64,000 bases of DNA from Paenibacillus sp. FSL H7-0357 (GTDB lineage: Bacteria; Bacillota; Bacilli; Paenibacillales; Paenibacillaceae), in NCBI RefSeq assembly GCF_000758525.1, contig NZ_CP009241.1, forward strand, positions 5,208,001-5,272,000. Direction: 5' to 3'. A program made the position numbers and the translations under genes. Shown here piece by piece: positions 55,801 through 63,960 of this stretch. The notes below the pieces were generated by a model. It did not search any database, was not told the DNA's origin, and was given only the letters and a program-made list of their open reading frames with translations. Within the stretch, counting starts at the first letter, position 1. Each line of letters starts with the position of its first letter.

Positions 55801-56311
55801 TCTGCGTCCCGCCATTCACAGGGAAGAGGATTTCCTCTACCCCGCTGCCGGGAATTTTCTGTTTGTCAAACTTCGTATTGACCCGGAGTGTTCCCTGCAC
55901 ATTGTCATGACTCTCAATATAGCTGTTAAAGGTCATCACTACCTGATGCGTGGATTGACTGACCGTGAAGCTGCCAACTTCCCCGTCATCGGAGACCAAT
56001 GCGCCGCCGATGTCATTAAACAGCTGGAACTGCTCAGGAAGCAGGAACGTAAAGGTGTCACCTGCTACGTAACCATGTCCATTTGGAAGCGACCAGGTGT
56101 AATCCAGACTGACCGTGGAATTGACATCATACACACTGTCCGTAACGGTCTGGCCGTCAGGTCCATACACAGCCATGGAGACGCTGGTAATAAGATCTCT
56201 TTCAGTCTCAATCCCAGCTGCCGTAGCCTGCGAGGTGAATCCAATACCATAGGCATACTGCACAAAAAGCATAATGATCATAATGGACAAACTAAATTTC
56301 TTCTTCAACAT
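52826..56311 (-). CDS. LPXTG-anchored surface protein with collagen-binding-type and Cna-B-like domains
   Basis: 1161-aa cell-wall protein. Signal peptide (~1-32); a long array of beta-sandwich units with repeated pairs of LxVPGSLxVY / D-x-F-x-x-xxEL-V-type motifs (~160-870) like the adhesive domains of Gram-positive adhesins; a Cna-B-type isopeptide domain (~890-965, with LEGATFELY); a Pro/Thr-rich spacer (~985-1100) with tandem TTEPTTGP units; the sorting signal LPQTG (~1125), membrane segment and basic tail. It should be linked to peptidoglycan by a sortase, which is not encoded here. Convergent with the AlgJ/X-like gene. Confidence 0.92.
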   Translation of the reverse strand: MLKKKFSLSIMIIMLFVQYAYGIGFTSQATAAGIETERDLITSVSMAVYGPDGQTVTDSVYDVNSTVSLDYTWSLPNGHGYVAGDTFTFLLPEQFQLFNDIGGALVSDDGEVGSFTVSQSTHQVVMTFNSYIESHDNVQGTLRVNTKFDKQKIPGSGVEEILFPVNGGTQKVIVHFKPEIGSTIDKHGSSSGYNATSIQWTVDVNKKLEHVANATVTDPIPAGLSLDSTATLAVYELAVQLDGTVSPGALLDSRKYSAEILDSKLILHFTDPVISRAYRIAYTTPIAVENKRIFTNTATFTGDGRDPVSSSATVTVERGGTLKKFSTGYEWGNQVISWAIEYNYNGKNIPQANAVLSDLFDASHELVAGSVKVYPVTLDSAAVATKGPALIENVDFTVSPITATGKKGFKLQFTNDVSAPHRIEYKIKAKDRVIKETTVINSVTDSTYTYDAKQLVRPAVIYKTLSGVDYKNKTTDWKITLNGDNYPMSHVVVKDSFPDGGQKFVPGSLLVRDENWLVVSPSKYTVTYDSPVQPNAGFTVKFHSPISGFHTINYTTLFSNDWLTGSTDDFINKAQIDWMDSAENIQSTVAFGKFIPRPEEKSNGFKSGVYNAAAKEITWTVGANYNGKAITDPVVTDVLTAGQTLVPGSLKVYSMNIDTKGDFTKGSELSTSAYTYAVSSSNELKVEFAGNIGEPYIIEFKTTLEGQLIDATVVNTAKLLDGTKQVSKDLTASLKIPHGGEYIYKDGLQSGDKVDWSIAVNRTQSFVKNAKIIDEPSSNQILLQDSFHLYPTVVSVNGEVTKGGPELVKDVDYSLNINQNASGKQSFELSFLKDIKTAYVLEYKSLIVANTGDKLLNTVKFNGNNVVLVEKDTSKEVIVGVSSGSGTGSGVRGALIVNKLDAVNKEKPLEGATFELYRLNGTERVLINTLTTDTAGKAAFNNIWLGSYVLIETAAPKGYVLDSKEYPVTIGSSVSVGLTVYNTEEVPVPTPTPTTVPTTVPTTEPTTGPTTEPTTGPTTEPTPVPTVAPGGSPTPVPTTETTPSPTPTPIQTVAPGGSPTPVVIIEEPQIPAGPGATAQVTPAPSATPSPTPGQVTTTDDDIPLGEVEVEDDEIPAGTVTGSGGQLPQTGENSPLPIYLAGLGLILAGFILSRVFRRRKQE
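53134..53345 (-). repeat. Coding tandem repeats in the Pro/Thr spacer
   Basis: 24-base units encoding TTEPTTGP-type octapeptides (about 53236-53340), plus a longer near-exact direct repeat of ~23 bases (53134 and 53214) encoding VAPGGSPTPV. Such arrays change length easily by slippage. Confidence 0.8.
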
Positions 56312-56477
56312 TCCCTGGAAGCCCCCGTTTCTGATTTGATTTTGAGATAATTATCCCTCTTGCAGCATATTCCTTCTCTGTCTATTCATGCTTGATTTCA
56401 GGAACAGCTCTAAAACCCGGTCAACAATGATGCAAAATAAAATGGCAGCCGTACCCCTCGTCATGACACTCAAAAGC

Positions 56478-56561
56478 CTCAAGCCAGTTATGTATTCCGG
56501 TTTTCCTGCGTCCATCTTATGTGATATTGCAGAAATCTCTTCCTTTTCTGGTCGGCTTGAG
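56478..56561. other. Structured intergenic element of unknown type
   Basis: CTCAAGCC (56478-56485) pairs with GGCTTGAG (56554-56561), closing a region with at least one more hairpin (GCAGAAA / TTTTCTG, 56529-56550). It lies between the divergent LPQTG and YwaF genes. It might be an RNA upstream of either gene; I could not match it to a known riboswitch. Confidence 0.45.
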
Positions 56562-56670
56562 CGTTATATACTTATATCACCTAAGTATAGATCTCTAGAA
56601 TCAGAAAATGTTAAAATTCCAAATATTTATTTTTGTTAAAATAACCCACGGGTCCTAAGGAGAGAATTCT

Positions 56671-57426
56671 GTGAACTTCGACTCATTTTTCGCACGGCGG
56701 CATGAGACTGATTTCAGTATGTTTTCGCCGTCACACTGGGCTGCTCTGGCTGTTGTGGCTTTGGTTTGCCTGGTGCTGTTCTGGTCGCGTTTTGCACTTC
56801 GTTCCCGTCCATCAATCCGCCGGTTTGTGAAACTGCTGCTGGTATTCGTCCTGCTTTTTTCAGAAGCCGGACTGCATGTATGGTACTTTTCGCAGGGGAT
56901 CTGGAAGAAAGAGTCCTCGCTGCCGCTGGAGTTATGCGGGATTACATTGCTCTTGTCCGTCATTATGCTGCTTACCCGCAGCCGGAGGCTCTACTCCTTT
57001 CTCTACTTTGCCGGCATTGGCGGAGCTTTTATTGCCCTGCTGACGCCTAACCTGGTATATCCTTATCCCCATTTCCGCTTCCTGCTGTTTTTTACGGCCC
57101 ATGGCGCGATTATTCTGGCCTCTCTCTACATGACCTGGGTCGAAGGGTATAGGCCAACCTGGCGCTCGCTTTTCTTCACCATGCTCTGTCTGAATTTGGT
57201 CGCTGCCTGTGTCTATGCCGCAAATTCATTGCTGGGATCGAATTACATGTTCCTGGCGCATAAACCCGGCACCTTTTCCGTACTGGATTATTTCGGCCCT
57301 TACCCTTATTACCTGCTGGTCGAAGAGGGGTTTGCCTTTATTCTTTTTCTGCTGATGTATCTGATCTTTTTTAGGCTGCCGCAGCGTTCCGCTCTCCGGG
57401 ACCGGCGTAGAAGCCGGATCCTTTGA
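56671..57426 (+). CDS. ywaF: YwaF/TIGR02206-type integral membrane protein
   Basis: 251 aa with about seven membrane segments, the LPLELCGITLLLSVIMLL and YPHFRFLLFFTAHGAIILA stretches typical of YwaF. Function is unknown. GTG start with AAGGAGAG eight bases upstream. It is divergent from the LPQTG gene and ends with its own terminator. Confidence 0.88.
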   Translation: MNFDSFFARRHETDFSMFSPSHWAALAVVALVCLVLFWSRFALRSRPSIRRFVKLLLVFVLLFSEAGLHVWYFSQGIWKKESSLPLELCGITLLLSVIMLLTRSRRLYSFLYFAGIGGAFIALLTPNLVYPYPHFRFLLFFTAHGAIILASLYMTWVEGYRPTWRSLFFTMLCLNLVAACVYAANSLLGSNYMFLAHKPGTFSVLDYFGPYPYYLLVEEGFAFILFLLMYLIFFRLPQRSALRDRRRSRIL

Positions 57427-57441
57427 AGCGGTGCACCAAGT

Positions 57442-57481
57442 GGAAACGCATACCGTCCTCATAAGGACGGTATCCGTTTCC
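57442..57481 (+). terminator. Hairpin terminator of ywaF
   Basis: GGAAACG-ATACCGTCC pairs with GGACGGTAT-CGTTTCC across one bulge on each side; no long T run. Confidence 0.6.
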
Positions 57482-57530
57482 GCGAGAAATAGAAGGATAA
57501 TTTATAGCGTGAAGCATATAAATTCGCACA

Positions 57531-57564
57531 AAAGCACCCGGCTGGGATCCCAGCCGGGTGCTTT
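57531..57564. terminator. Palindromic terminator between ywaF and ppiB
   Basis: Perfect AAAGCACCCGGCTGG / CCAGCCGGGTGCTTT arms around GATC; T-rich on the minus strand after ppiB. Confidence 0.8.
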
Positions 57565-57609
57565 ATGAATAGCAGTAAAGGGCGTATGACACGCCTTAGT
57601 TCATTTGAA

Positions 57610-58041
57610 TTAAGCTTCGATAATTTCCACCGAAGTCATTTTGTCGCGGCCCTGGAAAGAGTCAACGTAGTCCATGCCCTCTACGACTTTACCGAATACA
57701 GTGTGTACTCCGTCGAGGTGAGGCTGCGGTGCATAGCAGATGTAGAACTGGCTTCCGCCAGTGTTCTTGCCGGCATGCGCCATAGCCAGCGTTCCGCGCT
57801 CATGCTTGTTCGGGTTGATTTCGCAGTTGATCGTATAGCCTGGACCACCGGAGCCTGAACCGTTAGGACAGCCGCCTTGTGCTACGAAACCAGGGATAAC
57901 GCGGTGGAAGACCAGACCGTTGTAGAAACCGTCTTTTGCCAGCTTCTCAAAGTTGGCTACGGTGTTTGGAGCATCCTGATCGAACAAGTCCAGCAGCACT
58001 ACGCCGCCGTTTTCAAGTGTAATTTTCGCTTGCTTTGCCAT
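57610..58041 (-). CDS. ppiB: Peptidyl-prolyl cis-trans isomerase B (cyclophilin)
   Basis: Cytosolic proline isomerase. The cyclophilin core with [13 protein letters not shown] (catalytic Arg and Phe), GSQFYI and [15 protein letters not shown] is complete. 143 aa from ATG 58041, with AAGGGG about ten bases upstream; longer upstream reading has no ribosome site. Gene order spoVAF-lysA-ppiB matches Bacillus. Confidence 0.95.
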   Translation of the reverse strand: MAKQAKITLENGGVVLLDLFDQDAPNTVANFEKLAKDGFYNGLVFHRVIPGFVAQGGCPNGSGSGGPGYTINCEINPNKHERGTLAMAHAGKNTGGSQFYICYAPQPHLDGVHTVFGKVVEGMDYVDSFQGRDKMTSVEIIEA

Positions 58042-58116
58042 ATGTAAATGACCCCTTTCGAAATAACAGATGTAGAACACTTTTCTTAGTTTACTATGAA
58101 ACCACGCACAAAGCAA

Positions 58117-58143
58117 AGCAAGCGGGAGTCACTCCCGCTTGCT
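58117..58143 (-). terminator. Hairpin after lysA
   Basis: AGCAAGCGGGAGT / ACTCCCGCTTGCT, perfect 13-bp arms with a single-base loop; T-rich but not a long T run on the minus strand. Confidence 0.65.
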
Positions 58144-58182
58144 CCAATTATTCTACACATTAAGCCTTGCGGTGATGAAGAC

Positions 58183-59517
58183 CTACTTCGCAACAGCCTG
58201 CTTGGCGATGCGCTCCGGCACAATATCGTTGGCGGTAATGTCCTGATGACTCTCGCGGCGTACCACTACATCGCTCTGTCCGTTCTGTACAAAAACGACG
58301 GCCGGACGGCGGATCCGGTTATAATTGCTGGCCATGGAATAGTTATACGCACCGGTGCAGGCTACGGCAAGCAGATCACCGCTCTCCACCTTCGGAAGCT
58401 CCACATCCCAGATCAGCATATCGCCGCTCTCGCAGCATTTGCCCGCGATCGAGACTGTTTCTTCATTGGATTCCGTCGCACGGTTGGCAAGCAGCGCCTC
58501 GTATTTGGATTCATACAGTGCAGGACGCGGATTGTCGGTCATCCCGCCGTCAACGGCGACATATTTGCGGACCCCCGGAATTTCCTTGTTGGTTCCTACC
58601 GTGTACAACGTCGTACCTGCATCCCCAACGATGCTGCGGCCCGGCTCTACCCAGATTTGCGGCAGTTTGCCGCCGATTCCTGCGAAATGCGTCTTCACCG
58701 CATCTGTAATTGCCGCTACATATTCGGATACCAACAACGGTGTATCACCATCCACATAGCGGATGCCGAAGCCGCCGCCGAGATTGACTACAGGGAAATC
58801 AATGGCAAGCTCTTCCTTCACCTTGCGGGTGAAATCAGCAATCCGCTCCACTGCAAGCTGGAACCCTTCAGTTTCAAAAATTTGCGAGCCGATATGTGAA
58901 TGCACACCCAGCAGTTGCAAATTGGCCTTGTCTGAAGCCTGGCTTACCGCTTCTTGAGCGGAACCATTGCCGATGTCAAAGCCGAACTTCGAATCGGTCT
59001 GGCCTGTAGAAGCATACGCATGATGGGCATGAGCTTCTACCCCTGGCGTAACGCGGAGCAGGATGTTCACCTTTACTTCCTTGCGTGAGGCAATGCTCTG
59101 CAACAGGCTGAGTTCAACCAGGTTATCCACTACGAAGCAGCCGATACCGGCATCAATCGCCATCTCAATTTCATCAGGTGTTTTGTTGTTGCCGTGGAAG
59201 TGGATACGCTCTGCTGGAAAACCCGCTTGCAGCGCCGTGTACAGCTCCCCGTCCGACACCACGTCAAGCGACAATCCTTCTTCATCCACCAACCGGCACA
59301 TCGCCATCACGGAGAAGGCTTTGCTGGCATAGGCCACCTGAAACTCAAGACCGGAGGCCGTAAACGCATCCATGTACTCGCGGCAGCGGCGCCGGACCAG
59401 TTGCTCGTCCATTATATATAGCGGGGTTCCATATTCCGCTTTCAATTCCGTCACATCACATCCGCCGATCTCCAAATGTCCGGCATCATTAATTCGGCTC
59501 GTCCCGTGTAAAAACAT
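58183..59517 (-). CDS. lysA: Diaminopimelate decarboxylase
   Basis: PLP-dependent last step of lysine synthesis, also balancing DAP for peptidoglycan. PLP-binding K66 in YASKAFS, the GGGFG phosphate loop, EPGRS and CESGD substrate motifs are present in the alanine-racemase-fold plus C-terminal barrel. 444 aa. Follows the spoVA operon after ~190 bases, as in Bacillus where spoVAF precedes lysA. Confidence 0.97.
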   Translation of the reverse strand: MFLHGTSRINDAGHLEIGGCDVTELKAEYGTPLYIMDEQLVRRRCREYMDAFTASGLEFQVAYASKAFSVMAMCRLVDEEGLSLDVVSDGELYTALQAGFPAERIHFHGNNKTPDEIEMAIDAGIGCFVVDNLVELSLLQSIASRKEVKVNILLRVTPGVEAHAHHAYASTGQTDSKFGFDIGNGSAQEAVSQASDKANLQLLGVHSHIGSQIFETEGFQLAVERIADFTRKVKEELAIDFPVVNLGGGFGIRYVDGDTPLLVSEYVAAITDAVKTHFAGIGGKLPQIWVEPGRSIVGDAGTTLYTVGTNKEIPGVRKYVAVDGGMTDNPRPALYESKYEALLANRATESNEETVSIAGKCCESGDMLIWDVELPKVESGDLLAVACTGAYNYSMASNYNRIRRPAVVFVQNGQSDVVVRRESHQDITANDIVPERIAKQAVAK

Positions 59518-59577
59518 TACTCAGTCCTCCAATTTCTGTGGAATGTCTTGTTCCACCCTGTCTATTGTATGTTATTA

Positions 59578-59636
59578 GGCCCCGCAGAGTTCCTGAAAGA
59601 TAACTGTTTGAGCAGGAACTCCGCTTTTTAAGGGGC
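59578..59636 (-). terminator. Structured terminator-like element between spoVAF and lysA
   Basis: GGAGTTCCTG pairs with CAGGAACTC and an outer GCCCC/GGGGC pair closes it; no T tract follows on the minus strand, so it may be a processing or attenuator element instead. Confidence 0.5.
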
Positions 59637-59710
59637 TGTTTAGTGTATTCAGTATAGCAGACAGAGGGAACACCATAGAATGGACTAATTTGCAGTTGAT
59701 TTGTATTTTC

Positions 59711-62700
59711 CTACGATTGTTTCTCGTTCTCCTGGACAGGCGGCATTCGTGTATTATCCCTTGTTTTGTTGAAGGATGGCCTTGTTTTGGAGCTGAGCAC
59801 AGGCTGGCGCAGGATGATCTCACCCATCGCTTTTGCATTAAATGGTATAAACGGCCACAAATAAGATGAATTGTAGGACCGGTGCAGGGTCAGCAGTACG
59901 ATGATCAGTGTGGTTCCGATCATAAAGCCCTGCACCTGGAACGCAGCAACGGCGACCAGCAGCACAAGCCTGACAATCCGGTTGGCCAGTCCAAGCTCAT
60001 AACTCGGCGTTGCGAACATCCCGATGGAGGCTATCGCCATATACAGCACCACTTCATTCACGAACAGTCCGGTCTTTACGGCGATGTCTCCCACCAGAAT
60101 AGCGGCAATCAGACCCATGGCTGAGCCAAGGGGTGTCGGTGTATGCACCGCCGCCATTCTCAGCAGGTCAACCCCAAGCTCGACAATCAGGAACTGGGCC
60201 AGGAGCGGGATTTTAGCTGTCTTCTGCGGCCCGATAAAGTCCAACATCTTCGGCAAAAGCTCAGGATGAATGACCATCAGCATCCACAATGGCAACAGGA
60301 ACATAGAAGCAAAGATTCCGATGAACCGGACCCAGCGCAGGTAAGTCCCCATAAACGGAGTCTGGCGGTTCTCCTCGGCATGCTGGCAGAGATCAAAAAA
60401 CGTGGTCGGCAGGACGATGACGCTTGGTGATGTATCTACAAAGATCACGACCCGGCCTTCCAGCAGATGAGAAGCTACGGTATCCGGGCGCTCTGAATAG
60501 CGGACCAACGGATAAGGATTCCAGCCTCTGCCGACGATCGCCTCCTCCAGTTGCTTATCCGCCAGTGGGATTCCGTCGATATCCACACTATTAATTTTAT
60601 CGGTGACAGCCTTCACCTGGGTTTTATCGACAATGTCGTCAATATACGCTACACAGACATCCGTCCGCGTCCGGCGGCCGACCTGATGCATCTCGTATTT
60701 CAGCCCGGGGTCGCGGATTCGTCTGCGCACCAGTGCGACGTTGCTAAGCAGCGTCTCCGTGAACCCGTCCCGTGACCCGCGGACCACCCGTTCAATAGAG
60801 GGCTCATCAGGATTCCGTGAAGGATACGAGCGTGTATCCATAATAATAACCTGGGTCTCGCCTTCAATGAAGAACACACTCATTCCCGACAAGACCTTAT
60901 TGATACTTTCGCTCAGCAGCTCACCTTTTTCCACCTGCACGTGGGGGATGTATTCAGTCATGAAGCTGGCCAGCACATCAGTGGAGACATTTTCCGGTGT
61001 CAGATAGGTAAGCCGCTTCAGAATCTCGTCAATAATCGTATCCTTGGCAAACCCGCTGATGCAAAGCAGTGCTGCTTTGCGGCCGGCAAAGGACATCTCC
61101 CTGAACACGATATCGAAAGACGAACCCAGCCCCATGACCTCAGTCAGTGTATTTTTGGTATGCTCCAGGTTCGGTGAAACTTTGTCATTACCCTGCCAGT
61201 ATATAATAGATTCTTCAAGCGAATCAGAGCGTTCGTTGTCCCGTTTTAATTGCAGCGGGTCGATTTTCCCCTGGTGTGGAGCATCCTCCTGCTTAGCTTT
61301 TTTTTTGTCTTTTTTGGACTTCTGCGGCTGCTGGTTCTGCGCTTGTGACTGCTGCCCGCTCCCGGCCTCCGCCGTAGTTCCGGCTCCAGCCTGACTCCCC
61401 ATTCCTGATTCATCGTCTGACTCAGCATCTTCCTCAGTATCCGGCTCTTCACTAAACAGTCTGGCGAAAAAACCCTTCTTGCCGCTCTCCGGCTCCTCTG
61501 CACCCAGCTCATCTGATGCTTCCATATCCTGCGGCTGGCTGCCGGTCTCATCCCCGGGCTCAGCTGTGCCGGGGGACACTGCACTGTCATCCTCCGGTCT
61601 TTCCGATTCCGCTTCAACTGCTGCATTATCTCCTTCGGGTGTGGAGGCTAAGCCTGCTGCTGCATTGCCGGTATCGGCCGTAGGGGCATTGCCGCCAGCC
61701 TGCGCCGCCGTCACTTGTCCTCCAGCTCCCTTTGCACTTTCTCCCGCTGCGCTGCTTGCTTCCGTATCTGAACTGCCCTCTGCCAAAGGTGTGGCCACTT
61801 GTTGCGGGTTGCTCCCCTCCTGATCCGGTGTTCCTGCTCCATCCGAGGCTTGCAGATCATGGTCGCCATACCCGGTTGCTCCGGCGTCCACACCAATGTC
61901 CACACTGCTGTTTGTTCCCTTATCGGCACCCGCACCCGACGCAGTGGAATCACCATTGCTCTGGTCCCCTGTGCCGAGCTCAGTTGAAGCTTCTACGTCC
62001 TGATTGCCGGCATCGGTGCCGGATGTAACTTCTGCCTCTGTATCTTTACTGAATAATGTGCTAAAAAACTCCCTCACACCGCTTCCGGAGTTCTCCGCAT
62101 CTTGTGGTTGTGCCTCACCAGTATTCGCATTGCTGCCGCCAGCCGCCTCACCATTATCCTTACTGTCTGCCGCCCCACCCCCAGCATTCGCATACGTACC
62201 CCCTCCTGCTTCCGCACCGCCAGCTTCCGCACCGCCATCTGCCTCTACGCTGGCCTTTGTGTCATTTGCTTGCGTGCTGTGAGCTTGTGCGGCTGCCGCT
62301 GCACTAACAATTGCTGCACTAATGGTACCTCTTCCGTCTGCGGCGATATTACCGTCTGTGCCTGACTGTGGTGCCTCTTGTTCCCCGGATGCGCTTGTAC
62401 TTCCTCCCGGTGCCCCCTCCTGTTTCGACATACCCGCTCTGTCCGGAGCTTGCAGGCCATGATCTCCAGAGACGGTTGCTCCGCCTGCCGGAGCGCCCGC
62501 CGATACAGAACCGGAAGCGGGTACCGTTTGTTCCCGGCCTAACAATCCGCCTAACTCGCCCGCAGCCTCGGCTTCTCCGGACCGGGCGGCAGTCCCCGTA
62601 TGAGCTTCCCCGAGATTATCCGCTGACTGGATTGCATAACTCTCAGCTCCGTCTGCCGGAGCCGCTCCAGTTGTCCCGCCACCAACATTGCCGGCCTGCG

Positions 62701-62776
62701 GCGCAGCCGGGCCAGCTGTCTGATTTTTTGCTTTTTTATCATTTACCTGATCACCGCTGTGAATATACCTTACCAC
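59711..62776 (-). CDS. spoVAF: GerA/SpoVAF-family spore germination protein with ~515-residue N-terminal extension
   Basis: The C-terminal ~500 residues match SpoVAF/GerA-A subunits: SLEESIIYWQGNDKV-type start (~518), the soluble domain with IMDTRSYPSR and VVRGSRDGFTE, and four or more membrane segments (~800-980) with PTPLGSAMGLI. Before it is a very long Ala/Gly/Glu/Ser/Thr-rich region (1-515) that normal SpoVAF (~490 aa in all) lacks; in it a DHxLQAxDxAG...QEG motif and an FFxxLFS motif each occur twice ~200 residues apart, and a Lys-rich patch (KSKKDKKKAK) ends it. GTG start with AAGGGGG seven bases upstream. Third gene of the operon. Confidence 0.9.
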   Translation of the reverse strand: MVRYIHSGDQVNDKKAKNQTAGPAAPQAGNVGGGTTGAAPADGAESYAIQSADNLGEAHTGTAARSGEAEAAGELGGLLGREQTVPASGSVSAGAPAGGATVSGDHGLQAPDRAGMSKQEGAPGGSTSASGEQEAPQSGTDGNIAADGRGTISAAIVSAAAAAQAHSTQANDTKASVEADGGAEAGGAEAGGGTYANAGGGAADSKDNGEAAGGSNANTGEAQPQDAENSGSGVREFFSTLFSKDTEAEVTSGTDAGNQDVEASTELGTGDQSNGDSTASGAGADKGTNSSVDIGVDAGATGYGDHDLQASDGAGTPDQEGSNPQQVATPLAEGSSDTEASSAAGESAKGAGGQVTAAQAGGNAPTADTGNAAAGLASTPEGDNAAVEAESERPEDDSAVSPGTAEPGDETGSQPQDMEASDELGAEEPESGKKGFFARLFSEEPDTEEDAESDDESGMGSQAGAGTTAEAGSGQQSQAQNQQPQKSKKDKKKAKQEDAPHQGKIDPLQLKRDNERSDSLEESIIYWQGNDKVSPNLEHTKNTLTEVMGLGSSFDIVFREMSFAGRKAALLCISGFAKDTIIDEILKRLTYLTPENVSTDVLASFMTEYIPHVQVEKGELLSESINKVLSGMSVFFIEGETQVIIMDTRSYPSRNPDEPSIERVVRGSRDGFTETLLSNVALVRRRIRDPGLKYEMHQVGRRTRTDVCVAYIDDIVDKTQVKAVTDKINSVDIDGIPLADKQLEEAIVGRGWNPYPLVRYSERPDTVASHLLEGRVVIFVDTSPSVIVLPTTFFDLCQHAEENRQTPFMGTYLRWVRFIGIFASMFLLPLWMLMVIHPELLPKMLDFIGPQKTAKIPLLAQFLIVELGVDLLRMAAVHTPTPLGSAMGLIAAILVGDIAVKTGLFVNEVVLYMAIASIGMFATPSYELGLANRIVRLVLLVAVAAFQVQGFMIGTTLIIVLLTLHRSYNSSYLWPFIPFNAKAMGEIILRQPVLSSKTRPSFNKTRDNTRMPPVQENEKQS

Positions 62777-62790
62777 TCCATAACCCCCTT

Positions 62791-63216
62791 CTACTGTTGA
62801 TATACAAAGAAGTCGAACAAAGAGCCTGCAACCTTGCCGCATACCATGGCCATCAGCAGCCCAAACAGATAATGCGTCATTTGCAGACGTTTTGCCAAGA
62901 TCGGCAGCACATTCAAAACCTCTGTCAAAGCAGCGGCCAGCATACCGACAAATATCCCGTCAAACAGCCCAACTCCCAGTTCGACCACAGGACCTGAGCT
63001 AATCCGCCAGTTCCAGAAATCACTCATAGTGCCAAGCAGAGAACCCCCGATCATCGCCCCTTCATACCAATGAACCTTGTCGTAGGAGGAAGTCAGCTGG
63101 GCCAGCCGGGGCACCATATCAAGCACGATAAACAGAGCGATCACCCCTCCGCCTACCGCAATCCCCCCGGCGATTCCGAGCAGCAAATTCAGTCCAAGTG
63201 TAATCGGCGCGGTCAT
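62791..63216 (-). CDS. spoVAB: Stage V sporulation protein AB
   Basis: Membrane protein of the SpoVA channel for dipicolinic acid movement into and out of the spore. GIAGGIAVGGGVIALFIVLDMVPRLAQLT is the SpoVAB-type opening, and several membrane segments fill 141 aa. ATG overlaps the spoVAA stop as ATGA. The next gene is the extended spoVAF. Confidence 0.88.
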   Translation of the reverse strand: MTAPITLGLNLLLGIAGGIAVGGGVIALFIVLDMVPRLAQLTSSYDKVHWYEGAMIGGSLLGTMSDFWNWRISSGPVVELGVGLFDGIFVGMLAAALTEVLNVLPILAKRLQMTHYLFGLLMAMVCGKVAGSLFDFFVYQQ

Positions 63217-63875
63217 GTTCCATCCTCTTTAGGTCCTGATGGATCGTTTCCGCTGCGATTCATTTTGCTATACTCCTCGTGGACTACATAATGGTCGATA
63301 TTTTTCTGATAAAGAAACATTTCCACTTCGAGCGGAGTGGGCTCCTCATTCCATTTTTTCTTAAAGAGGTGGTTGAAAAAAATCACCATGCCAAACCCGA
63401 TGCCCAGCGAATAGGCAATCTGGAACACATAGGGGTGGTCATCCCGCCGTCCGGTCAGCATCTCCACGATGCGAACATGAACTTCCTGCATGCTGACATC
63501 GGCATGAAAATTCATAATCGTCAGCGCCGATCCGAAGAAAAGCAGCAGCCACACCAGCACAAACAGCGCAACCGAAGGTTTGCGTGCTTCGACCAGCCCT
63601 TCGATCTGCACAATCGTCCGCCCCTCGCCAATCGGTTGGATGTCAGCACCCGGTATCAATTCGTGAATATGCGGGATAACCGTCAACAGGTCGATCAGAA
63701 TGAGGTTCCCGTCACTCTGTGCCGGCTTCAGCAGCAGAATTGAATACAGCGGCTCCCTCCACTCCGGCTCGGTGATTAAATAAGCGATATCCCGCAGCGT
63801 GACCCCTTTCCCTTTGGGCACCGTTACCCGATTCTTAAGCTGTATGTAAATGGCGGGAGCCGAATAAGTGTTCAT
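63213..63875 (-). CDS. spoVAA: Stage V sporulation protein AA
   Basis: First gene of the spoVA operon. The N-terminal part has the SpoVAA IQLKNRVTVPKG stretch and a soluble domain; the C-terminal part has two membrane segments with SALTIMNFHADVSMQEVHVRI and GMVIFFNHLFKKKWNEEPTPLEVEMFLYQ. 220 aa from ATG 63875, five bases after AGGAGGTG. A sigma-G promoter lies upstream. Confidence 0.93.
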   Translation of the reverse strand: MNTYSAPAIYIQLKNRVTVPKGKGVTLRDIAYLITEPEWREPLYSILLLKPAQSDGNLILIDLLTVIPHIHELIPGADIQPIGEGRTIVQIEGLVEARKPSVALFVLVWLLLFFGSALTIMNFHADVSMQEVHVRIVEMLTGRRDDHPYVFQIAYSLGIGFGMVIFFNHLFKKKWNEEPTPLEVEMFLYQKNIDHYVVHEEYSKMNRSGNDPSGPKEDGT

Positions 63876-63929
63876 CCGTACACCTCCTATTGTTGTCGTG
63901 AAAAGCAGGATGAGACGCAAGAATAACGG

Positions 63930-63960
63930 TAGTATGGGAGAAAAGGCTTATTTTTACTCC
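63930..63960 (-). promoter_or_regulatory. Sigma-G promoter for spoVAA-AB-AF
   Basis: Minus strand GGAGTA, 18 bases, CATACTA; the -10 is an exact consensus match. It is 54 bases before spoVAA. Confidence 0.8.

Noticed and set aside
56460..56570. Cyclic-di-GMP-I riboswitch
   Set aside because: A GGACGCA-like string occurs, but the conserved AGGGCAAACC and GGGUUACCG blocks are missing.
59711..61200. Start of spoVAF at the germination domain instead of the long form
   Set aside because: The long frame is open for 515 codons, begins with a good ribosome site next to the spoVAB stop, and I see no ribosome site near residue 515.
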